This document shows positions 1 through 4,902 of a stretch of DNA of 6,713 nucleotides, in pieces. The position numbers were made by a program, and so were the translations under genes. Source of the stretch: an uncultured bacterium (GTDB lineage Bacteria; Auribacterota; Tritonobacteria; UBA1439); assembly GCA_937858775.1 (NCBI GenBank), contig CALLYX010000192.1, forward strand, positions 1-6,713, given 5' to 3'. How positions within the stretch are numbered: the stretch's first letter is position 1; each line of letters opens with the position of its first letter. A model generated the notes under the pieces. The model was not told the DNA's origin, ran no database searches, and worked only from the letters and a program-made list of their open reading frames with translations.

Positions 1-872
1 GCGGGGCTGGCGCGCGTGTCTTCGCAGAGACGTGCCCGCAATATCTCCTCCTCACGGAGGAGAAATACTCCGGACCCGACGGCTTCTGCTCGACATGCTG
101 CCCGCCGTTCAGGGGGGACGCGGACCGTCCCGACGGCGTAGCACAAAACGGAGCCCATGAGGAACGGGGTTAGGACGGCGTCCACGAGCGCCACCCGAGA
201 GTCCGCGATCTGTCCCGGCAGGAGGGCGAGGAAGACGGCGCCCCAGAACGCGGCGGCGTCGCCGATGAGGGGGCGCGCGAGCAGGAAGAGGAGCGCGCAG
301 GTGGCGACGCCGATGCAGGCGACGGGGAGGCGCACGGCAATCAGCGGGTCGAGGAGGTCGCGCGAATAGGCGGTGGTGCCTTTCCCGAGGTAGCAGTACG
401 AGGCCCCCGTGATCGCCGCCGGGATCACACCGGGATAAGACAGGTGCATGGTCGCCTTCCGGAACTCGCGGACGCGCAGGTGCGAGATGAAACGTTGTCC
501 GTACCCGATCCAGAGGAGCTCGTCGGGCGCGAGGCTGTGTCCGCCGAGATCCCGCAGGCGGGGCGTCGCCGCCGTGGCCGCGACGAGGGCAGCGAGGGAG
601 AGCGTCCGGATGTTCAGCCGCGCCCATCGGATGAGCCGGGGCAGGTGCGCGGGGGCGGACAGGGCCAGGCGGAGGAAAACGGCGGCGGAGAGGATGAGGA
701 AAGGGCGGCCGGGCTTATGACAGGAGAGGCGCATGCCGGGGAGGCCGGGGATGTGGCGTCCGCCGAGGAGGTCCGCGCCGCCGAAGGCGAAGATGCGCGC
801 GCACACGACGCCGCTTAGCGCGATGAGCGCGTCAAGCGGCAGCTTCACCCATCTGCTTCCGGCGATCCGCAT
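1..872 (-). CDS. GT39/PMT-type membrane glycosyltransferase, C-terminus beyond the window
   Basis: The 290 visible residues read without a stop to the window edge. They look like the N-terminal half of a polytopic glycosyltransferase of the GT39/PMT/ArnT-like group, which transfers sugars from polyprenyl-phosphate donors on the outer face of the inner membrane. Visible signals are a DE pair in a first periplasmic loop (PDELLW, residues 116-121), a HLSYPG motif (143-148) where relatives have HHPG, and RLP (181-183) followed by hydrophobic segments at about 184-200, 205-222 and 232-248. The SRVALVD motif (225-231) matches the family's SR-x-x-x-x-D signature. The ATG at 872 is chosen because a plausible -10 box lies just upstream; no Shine-Dalgarno sequence is seen, and the frame is open back to the TAG of the nucleosidase gene at 978. 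From about residue 252 the sequence turns hydrophilic, where relatives continue with membrane helices, so a frameshift or long loop near the edge is possible. The acceptor is unknown. Confidence 0.72.
   Translation of the reverse strand, partial: MRIAGSRWVKLPLDALIALSGVVCARIFAFGGADLLGGRHIPGLPGMRLSCHKPGRPFLILSAAVFLRLALSAPAHLPRLIRWARLNIRTLSLAALVAATAATPRLRDLGGHSLAPDELLWIGYGQRFISHLRVREFRKATMHLSYPGVIPAAITGASYCYLGKGTTAYSRDLLDPLIAVRLPVACIGVATCALLFLLARPLIGDAAAFWGAVFLALLPGQIADSRVALVDAVLTPFLMGSVLCYAVGTVRVPPERRAACRAEAVGSGVFLLREEEILRARLCEDTRASP
44..63. repeat. Perfect 8-bp hairpin inside the glycosyltransferase frame
   Basis: TCTCCTCC (44-51) is followed by a 4-base TCAC loop and its exact reverse complement (56-63). 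It sits inside the open frame, in the stretch where the protein becomes hydrophilic and stops resembling the family. There is no T-run after it on either strand, so it is not a typical intrinsic terminator. It could be a chance feature or mark a local rearrangement. Confidence 0.45.
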
Positions 873-880
873 CCGGCGCC

Positions 881-909
881 AGTATAAGGGGAACGGCGTT
901 ACGGCACAA
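881..909 (-). promoter_or_regulatory. Possible sigma70-type promoter for the glycosyltransferase
   Basis: On the minus strand, TTGTGC (909-904) and TATACT (886-881) are separated by 17 bp. The -10 box matches the consensus at 5 of 6 positions and the -35 box at 3 of 6. The predicted start site falls within a few bases of the ATG at 872, which would give an almost leaderless mRNA and would fit the absence of a Shine-Dalgarno sequence. The site lies in the 105-bp gap after the nucleosidase stop. This is motif matching only. Confidence 0.3.
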
Positions 910-977
910 CCGCGCAAAGGGGGAGGCGCGGCGTCACGCTCGACTTGCGCTGCCCGGGATCGCGCGCGAGGCCGCGC

Positions 978-1949
978 CTACGGAAGGCGCCCGGGGCGGC
1001 TGTCGCGGTCCGCCGCCGCCCGCTCAAGAATCTCGACGGTCCTTACGACGAGGGCGGCCGAGTTCGCGGCCGCCTTGTTGAAGAAGGGTTGCGCGGAAAA
1101 GGCGGCGCGCCAACCGGGGTTGTCGCTGACCGCCCGTATCGCCACGAACGGCACCCCGTGCTGCCGGCAGATCTGCGCGCCGGCCGCCCCTTCCATCTCG
1201 ACGGCGTCCGCGCCGAACTGCTTCCGTATCTCGGCCCCCCTCGCCGCCGACCTGATGAACGCGTCCCCCGTGGCGATGACCCCCTTCACGACGGCCGGAC
1301 CCCCGCCTGGCGCGGGCGCATCGGGGGGGGGAGGCCCCGCCGGCCTCGATGCCATCTCGACGGCGGCGACGAGCGAAGGATCGGCATCGAAAAAGACCGG
1401 GTTCCGTTTCCCGTCGACGGGGTTTTTCGCCCCCCATGGGACGAATCCAGCCGGGGTGCAGTCGCCCAGGTCATGGTGCACAAGGCGCGTCCCCACGACG
1501 ACGTCGCCCGGTCTCAGCGCCGGGTTCAACCCCCCGGCGGTCCCGGTGAAGATGATCCCCCGCGGGTGGAAATGCTCGATGGCGAGCGTCGTGGCCATGG
1601 CCGCGTTGACCTTGCCGACGCCGGACTCCGCCACGACAACACGCGCCCCCCGCAGCCTTCCGTCGTAAAAAACGATCCCCATGATCCGCCTCTCCACGGC
1701 GTCGCGCATCTCCTCGCGGATCGGCCGGATTTCGCCGGCCATCGCGCCGATGATGCAGACGGCAGGCGGAGTGCGCCCCTCCTGCCCCGGCAGGCCGCGC
1801 GCGGGAAGAAGGGCCGCGGCGGCGGCGGCGAGGCGGAGGCAATGGCGCGCACGCGCCGCGAAAGACGGCCGGATTCGGGTTGCCTTGCCGGACGGCCGGG
1901 GCGCCTGGGCGCGCGGAGCCGCGCCGAAACGCCAGCCGGGCGCCCCCAT
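978..1949 (-). CDS. 5'-methylthioadenosine/S-adenosylhomocysteine nucleosidase, predicted exported
   Basis: The 323-residue protein contains a complete MTA/SAH nucleosidase (PNP/UDP phosphorylase fold). This family hydrolyses the glycosidic bond of methylthioadenosine, S-adenosylhomocysteine and related nucleosides to release adenine. Motifs in order are IIGAMAGE (67-73 region, E73 matching the catalytic-site Glu near the N-terminus), TGTAGG (135-140), GD-VVVGT (148-154), VEMEGAA (250-256, E253) and RAVSD (272-276, D276 matching the catalytic Asp). About 60 residues precede the fold: a basic stretch, then LRLAAAAAALLPARG (about 38-52), which looks like a signal peptide or anchor, whereas typical cytoplasmic members start at the GAM motif. 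A proline-rich insertion lies at about 202-218. The ATG at 1949 is 17 bp after the methyltransferase stop. GTG at 1961 is a real alternative because AAGG lies just upstream. Function is confident; export is inferred. Confidence 0.85.
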   Translation of the reverse strand: MGAPGWRFGAAPRAQAPRPSGKATRIRPSFAARARHCLRLAAAAAALLPARGLPGQEGRTPPAVCIIGAMAGEIRPIREEMRDAVERRIMGIVFYDGRLRGARVVVAESGVGKVNAAMATTLAIEHFHPRGIIFTGTAGGLNPALRPGDVVVGTRLVHHDLGDCTPAGFVPWGAKNPVDGKRNPVFFDADPSLVAAVEMASRPAGPPPPDAPAPGGGPAVVKGVIATGDAFIRSAARGAEIRKQFGADAVEMEGAAGAQICRQHGVPFVAIRAVSDNPGWRAAFSAQPFFNKAAANSAALVVRTVEILERAAADRDSRPGRLP

Positions 1950-1966
1950 GGGTTCCAACACGTCGC

Positions 1967-2680
1967 CTACCTTGTCCGAAGAGGTTTCAACGCGCAATAA
2001 GCCGCGAAGCAGTAATGTTTGACGATGACGTCGATCTCCTGGAAGCCGGCCCCGCGAAGGATCTCCAGCTCGTCCATGAGCGCCGTCGGCCGGTCCTCCG
2101 CCGCGTGCCGGCGGAGCGTCTCGGCTATTTTTAGCTTGGGCAGGCGCCCGGATTCCATGAACTCCCGCCAGCGCCGGATACAGAGCCGCTGGACGGCGGC
2201 AAGGGGGGAGACGAAGATATCGATGCAGAGGAAGACGCCGCCCGGCGGGAGGGCGCGGTTGAGCGTGCGGTAGAATCGCGGCTTTTGCGCGCCCTCGATA
2301 TGGTGAAGGGCCATCGACGCGGCAATCACGTCGAATCCTGGCCCATAGTCGAAATCGCGGAGGTCGCACTGCCGGAACGAAACGCCGCGGACGCCGGCCA
2401 ACTTCGCCCGCGCCATGTCGAGCATCTTCCCCGCGATATCGACGCAGGTGATCCGCGCACGCGGAAACGCGGCGGCGAGACTGCGGCTAAAGTTCCCCGT
2501 GCCGCAACCCAGGTCGAGAATTCGCAGACGGTCGCCCCTGCGGTACGGCACCGACTCCACGATGGCCCGCGTCATCTCCTCGTAGCGCGGCATCACCCTG
2601 AGGAAGAGACGGTCGAAATCCGCCGCCTCCCTCTCGAAATGCCGCCTGATCAACTGCATCCGGTCCGCTGTCGGATTCAT
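1967..2680 (-). CDS. Class I SAM-dependent methyltransferase
   Basis: This 237-residue protein has a Rossmann-type SAM-binding core. Motif I is LDLGCGTGNF (55-64), an acidic residue at D81 (VDIA) would hold the ribose, a QCDLRDFDY segment (104-112) fits the adenine-binding loop, and FDVIAASMALHHI (116-128) is the motif IV region. The length and the C-terminal GF...VKHYCFAAYCALKP segment resemble UbiE/CmoA-like small-molecule or tRNA-nucleoside methyltransferases, but the substrate cannot be named. Its stop lies 5 bp before the GTG, or 17 bp before the ATG, of the nucleosidase gene, so the two are probably co-transcribed; the nucleosidase family breaks down the SAH this enzyme makes. The ATG at 2680 has no recognisable Shine-Dalgarno sequence, and the DNA upstream of it changes abruptly to low GC, so its native promoter region may have been replaced. 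Confidence 0.82.
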   Translation of the reverse strand: MNPTADRMQLIRRHFEREAADFDRLFLRVMPRYEEMTRAIVESVPYRRGDRLRILDLGCGTGNFSRSLAAAFPRARITCVDIAGKMLDMARAKLAGVRGVSFRQCDLRDFDYGPGFDVIAASMALHHIEGAQKPRFYRTLNRALPPGGVFLCIDIFVSPLAAVQRLCIRRWREFMESGRLPKLKIAETLRRHAAEDRPTALMDELEILRGAGFQEIDVIVKHYCFAAYCALKPLRTR

Positions 2681-2681
2681 G

Positions 2682-3080
2682 CTAAATCGTATATTCTATC
2701 ACGCTATCGACAAAGGCGATTTCCCGAGCATCGAAACAGTCAAGATTGGCGTCTCTATTTGGTATCACTCTATGCTGCTCTTTTCCAAATATCTTCCGTT
2801 TGGCGACGCACGCCTCCCCATTTCCGATAAGATGCTCTAATACTGGAATCATTCTCTTAGGCGCAGGGCCATTCTCAAGGGCGAAGTATTCCACCCCTGT
2901 AATGGCATTTCCAAAGAAACCATAGTAGAGCATATCACTAAAGAAAAGGATTTTGTTGAGCTTGGTCTTTCCGAAGTGCGGGTCATTTTCGCACTTGTCG
3001 GCAATGTAAAGAATCAACTCAACGAGCTTGGCCTCGTCATTCGCCAGTGTAGCAGTAGTAGTAAGGTCTATCGGTGTCAT
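2682..3080 (-). CDS. SocA/Panacea-domain antitoxin, N-terminal part of a split gene
   Basis: The 132 codons give the N-terminal two thirds of a SocA/Panacea (DUF4065-like) protein. Visible features are KLVELILYIADKC (18-30), GKTKLNKILFFSDMLYY (37-53) and the ALENGPAPKRM segment (67-77), all typical of the family. The family includes SocA, the proteolytic adaptor of Caulobacter, and the antitoxin PanA, which neutralises very different toxins. The frame then reads DSVIEY and ends two residues later at TAG. In relatives a SH...W region follows. That missing part lies on the plus strand at 3315-3488, and joining Y130 to it gives a protein of about 187 residues. ATG 3080 is chosen because GGAGGGC lies 6 bases upstream; an in-frame ATG at 3260 is too early because the promoter overlaps it. 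Whether the truncated protein still works is unknown. Confidence 0.8.
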   Translation of the reverse strand: MTPIDLTTTATLANDEAKLVELILYIADKCENDPHFGKTKLNKILFFSDMLYYGFFGNAITGVEYFALENGPAPKRMIPVLEHLIGNGEACVAKRKIFGKEQHRVIPNRDANLDCFDAREIAFVDSVIEYTI

Positions 3081-3086
3081 TTTATT

Positions 3087-3093
3087 GCCCTCC
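3087..3093 (-). promoter_or_regulatory. Shine-Dalgarno site setting the antitoxin start
   Basis: GGAGGGC on the minus strand lies 6 bases before the ATG at 3080. It is the only strong ribosome binding site near an in-frame start and fixes the N-terminus as MTPIDL. Confidence 0.7.
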
Positions 3094-3224
3094 AACGACT
3101 TGCATCTTTTCGTAGAGGTGTTTTGATCTCCCTTTATACCCCTCCGGTAGAAGTGTACGCATGTCTGCATAAGGCTGTCAACATATTTACGGGAAAAAAT
3201 ATCTATTTTTTTCATGGCGTATAT

Positions 3225-3253
3225 AGTATAGGCGAAAGAAAAGCGAAAGTCAA
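3225..3253 (-). promoter_or_regulatory. Strong sigma70-type promoter of the antitoxin gene
   Basis: TTGACT (3253-3248) and TATACT (3230-3225) on the minus strand have exactly 17 bp between them, each matching the consensus at 5 of 6 positions. The predicted start is near 3218, giving a leader of about 140 nt before the ATG at 3080. In the present arrangement transcription runs left, through the antitoxin N-terminal part and into the methyltransferase gene. If 2691-3314 were flipped, the same promoter would read through the whole antitoxin and then the toxin-like gene. Confidence 0.6.
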
Positions 3254-3295
3254 GGGCCATAAGAATACTCCCTTTTTCGCCGCTTGTGGGTTAGT

Positions 3296-3317
3296 AAAGT
3301 ATATAATTCCGTACTTT
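3296..3317. repeat. Inverted repeat AAAGTA/TACTTT at the right inversion breakpoint
   Basis: AAAGTA (3296-3301) and TACTTT (3312-3317) are perfect inverted copies with a 10-base spacer that contains TATAAT. The inferred breakpoint at 3314/3315 falls inside the right arm. No matching copy is seen at the left breakpoint near 2690, so this is not a classic pair of invertase sites. Confidence 0.4.
3302..3307 (+). promoter_or_regulatory. Consensus -10 box (TATAAT) beside the inversion junction
   Basis: TATAAT on the plus strand matches the consensus -10 perfectly, but no good -35 box is found 16-18 bp upstream. In the present orientation it points at the antitoxin C-terminal fragment and the toxin-like gene. 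In the inferred original orientation it would lie about 17 bp before the methyltransferase ATG and could have served that gene. Weak evidence. Confidence 0.25.
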
Positions 3318-3488
3318 GAAGGAAAGAACGCCACAGATGTGAGTGATCTTTCCCACCAATATGCGGGATGGAAGCTTGCCTCCTACAAAGAAACTATCCC
3401 GTATGAGACTATCTACGTTTCCACCACGCCGCCCACAGCTATGGACATGAAGCGCGGACTGGAGTTAGTGCGTGAATACGGGTGGTAA
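3315..3488 (+). pseudogene. SocA/Panacea-domain antitoxin, detached C-terminal part
   Basis: The plus-strand frame from TTT 3315 to the TAA at 3486-3488 encodes 57 residues with the conserved C-terminal pattern of SocA/Panacea proteins: DVSDLSHQYAGWK (8-20 of the fragment, with the SH...W signature), ETIPYETIYVS (26-36), PPTAMDMKRGLELVREYGW (39-57). It has no start codon of its own that fits; the open frame to its left is the reverse complement of the antitoxin promoter and leader region and shows no homology, so that longer reading is accidental. The fragment completes the minus-strand N-terminal part if 2691-3314 is flipped. The toxin-like gene starts inside its last codons, the usual tight spacing of an antitoxin-toxin operon. 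Confidence 0.75.
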
Positions 3489-3756
3489 CAAACTCTGGAC
3501 CATCGTTGAGAATGATACCTTCCGGGAGTGTCGAGAAAAACACTGTAGCGACTGCAAGAAATTCGATGATATAACCAAGGGGGTTACTTGGGCAATATCA
3601 AGAGCCCCAGAGGGATTTCCCGAGATAGAATCAACAGGGGTTAGGATAATCAAGAACGTGAAGTACGGCAAAAACCCTGTCTACCGTTTCTTCTATAAAA
3701 TCTTAGACGCGAACCGAGTTGAGTTGCTTCACTTCGAGCCCATTCCAGAGGATTGA
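3472..3756 (+). CDS. RelE/ParE-like small protein, candidate Panacea-linked toxin
   Basis: This gene encodes 94 residues and starts at GTG 3472, with GGAG seven bases upstream, overlapping the end of the antitoxin C-terminal fragment by 17 bp. The C-terminal half, with FP (49-50), VRIIK (57-61), YRFFYKI (71-77) and RVELLHFEP (82-90), follows the strand pattern of RelE/ParE-fold toxins, which cleave mRNA on ribosomes or inhibit gyrase. The N-terminal part has three cysteines (C20, C25, C28), which could be structural. Panacea antitoxins are known to sit next to unrelated toxins, so position supports a toxin role; the specific activity cannot be told and clear catalytic residues are not identifiable. 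No strong promoter lies directly upstream in the present arrangement. Its 3' end overlaps the convergent small gene by 28 bp. Host nuclease regulator or simple hypothetical protein are alternatives. Confidence 0.6.
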   Translation: MNTGGNKLWTIVENDTFRECREKHCSDCKKFDDITKGVTWAISRAPEGFPEIESTGVRIIKNVKYGKNPVYRFFYKILDANRVELLHFEPIPED

Positions 3757-3911
3757 GTACCCCTGCCGATTTTTGTGTGTCGATGTGTTTCCCGTTCCAG
3801 TCTCTTCTCAACCTTCCCCGGGTCAACCGACATAAAGGCGGCCATTGCCTTGTTGATTGTTAGGGGGAACATAGATATAGGCTTGAGCCTGCTTATTTTA
3901 TCACGAGACAT
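3729..3911 (-). CDS. Small basic protein of unknown function, third gene of the restriction-modification operon
   Basis: The gene has 60 codons beginning MSRDKISRLKPI, with a strong ribosome binding site (GGGAGGA, 3922-3916) just before the ATG at 3911. The ATG lies one base after the endonuclease TAA, so translation is probably coupled. The protein has a hydrophobic central stretch (FPLTINKAMAAFMSVDP, about 14-30) that could form one amphipathic helix, followed by a highly charged tail (KVEKRLERETHRHTK, 32-46). No helix-turn-helix, zinc site or signal peptide is evident and I do not recognise the family. Its position could mean an accessory or regulatory factor for the restriction system, or an unrelated gene. 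It overlaps the convergent toxin-like gene by 28 bp. Confidence 0.6.
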   Translation of the reverse strand: MSRDKISRLKPISMFPLTINKAMAAFMSVDPGKVEKRLERETHRHTKIGRGTQSSGMGSK

Positions 3912-3912
3912 T

Positions 3913-4902
3913 TTATCCTCCCTTCTTATCGGATATTCCAGTAAGCGCAATTATCCTTGACCTAAAATCAGAGAACTCGGTTGTTCTCCCATCAACTATC
4001 TCTGACAGCCTATAGAATCTATTCGTTGATGGTGATTCACGTGATGCCATAGCGGAATCGAATCGCTCAACATTCACTATCGTCCAGCATTCCACATATC
4101 CTTTTTGACGGGCCTTCTGGTGGCTTTTCTCGGCCTCCCCTATGCGATTGTGGATATTGGAGTAGTCCGTACCGCCCTTAATCTCTATGGCTATTATGTT
4201 CCTGAAGTCCTTCTTGCCTATCACTTCGCGGATAACAATATCTGGATCGGCGCTGAATTCTATGAGCACCTTTCTCCCGGCGGCGTTCCTAACCTCGATG
4301 CTCTTTTCAGTTGCCGATGACAACGCTGGTTTGACTATCATGTGAACCAGCTCAAACACAGCCTGTATGCTCACAGACCCCTTCTTGACGTTTACTCCCC
4401 CGCGCAGTTGAGGGCCTAATGTTAGAAGCGTTAGGTCGTCGAGCAAGTCGCGTGTTACCCGCCTCATCCCTATCCCACTAATCAATTCTGCAAGGCATCG
4501 GACGAGTTCCCTTGAAAGTGCTTTTATATCGGCCCCAACTGGTATAATCCCTGCATCTTCCATCCGCTTGTATCTCGCGGCTCCGGTTGAGTTGGTGTAG
4601 AACGCCTTCTGGCTGATGCCGAGGAGAAGCCGATAATATGCCAGTAGGCGAGGGTTGGCTTGCAGAATAATAGGGACGGGGAATATCAGTTCCGCGCGCA
4701 GTCCCGCCGCCGCGATTCTACCCATATATTTGCGGGGAACATACTCGGATAGTTGGGCATCGAGGGCTCGAATATCGAGGGTTGCTACTGCATCACTGAG
4801 TGCATCAATGAGGTATGCCTTGCGTGCCGCTGCCAGACAAATAGAGAACTCGATTTGGAGCGTTGGGGCTGGAAGGTTTACGGCTTTCGGCTTTGATCTC
4901 AT
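3913..4902 (-). CDS. Type II restriction endonuclease, XcyI-like
   Basis: The 329-residue protein begins at the ATG at 4902, which overlaps the methyltransferase TGA as ATGA; a longer frame back to 5067 lies wholly inside the methyltransferase gene and is rejected. The catalytic centre is a PD-(D/E)XK site: ADPDIVI (218-224) followed by IAIEIKGG (237-244), where D219 or D221 with E240 and K242 would bind magnesium. The segment after it, GTDYSNIHNRIGEAEKSHQKA (244-264), then ECWTIVNV (271-278), is what I associate with the XcyI family, whose founding member cuts CCCGGG. The overlap with a SPPY-type methyltransferase of matching kind supports this. Assignment as the cognate endonuclease is strong; family and CCCGGG specificity are from memory of the family and not proven. 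The frame looks intact. Confidence 0.8.
   Translation of the reverse strand: MRSKPKAVNLPAPTLQIEFSICLAAARKAYLIDALSDAVATLDIRALDAQLSEYVPRKYMGRIAAAGLRAELIFPVPIILQANPRLLAYYRLLLGISQKAFYTNSTGAARYKRMEDAGIIPVGADIKALSRELVRCLAELISGIGMRRVTRDLLDDLTLLTLGPQLRGGVNVKKGSVSIQAVFELVHMIVKPALSSATEKSIEVRNAAGRKVLIEFSADPDIVIREVIGKKDFRNIIAIEIKGGTDYSNIHNRIGEAEKSHQKARQKGYVECWTIVNVERFDSAMASRESPSTNRFYRLSEIVDGRTTEFSDFRSRIIALTGISDKKGG

Larger units (their letters stand above)
2691..3314. other. Apparently inverted 624-bp segment carrying antitoxin promoter and N-terminal codons
   Basis: Codon Y130 of the minus-strand antitoxin part ends at 2691, and the plus-strand C-terminal part becomes homologous-looking at 3315 (FEGKNATD). 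Reverse-complementing this interval restores one in-frame reading, DSVIEY followed by FEGKNATDVSDLSH, with nothing lost or gained. The same flip places the promoter and antitoxin upstream of the toxin-like gene in one direction, and divergent from the methyltransferase. The ends share only 2-3 bases of microhomology (TA/TAC); no long inverted repeat or recombinase gene is seen. The exact breakpoints could shift by a few bases. Alternatives are a genuine chromosomal inversion, a phase-variable segment, or an assembly or amplification error. Confidence 0.62.

Noticed and set aside
978..2369. Nucleosidase starting at 2369
   Set aside because: The extra 140 residues overlap the methyltransferase gene on the same strand and are arginine- and proline-rich out-of-frame sequence.
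157..2830. Many long open frames on the plus strand and in other minus frames of the GC-rich part
   Set aside because: They overlap genes with clear family motifs, and their proteins are low-complexity Arg/Ala/Gly/Pro sequence typical of shadow frames in high-GC DNA.
2682..3260. Longer antitoxin starting at ATG 3260
   Set aside because: The near-consensus promoter at 3225-3253 lies inside that extension, and the only strong ribosome binding site is before ATG 3080.
2976..3488. A single 170-residue plus-strand protein ending in the antitoxin C-terminus
   Set aside because: Its first two thirds are the reverse complement of the antitoxin N-terminal codons, leader and promoter and show no protein character; only the part after 3315 matches a family. 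It is an accidental read-through across the inversion junction.
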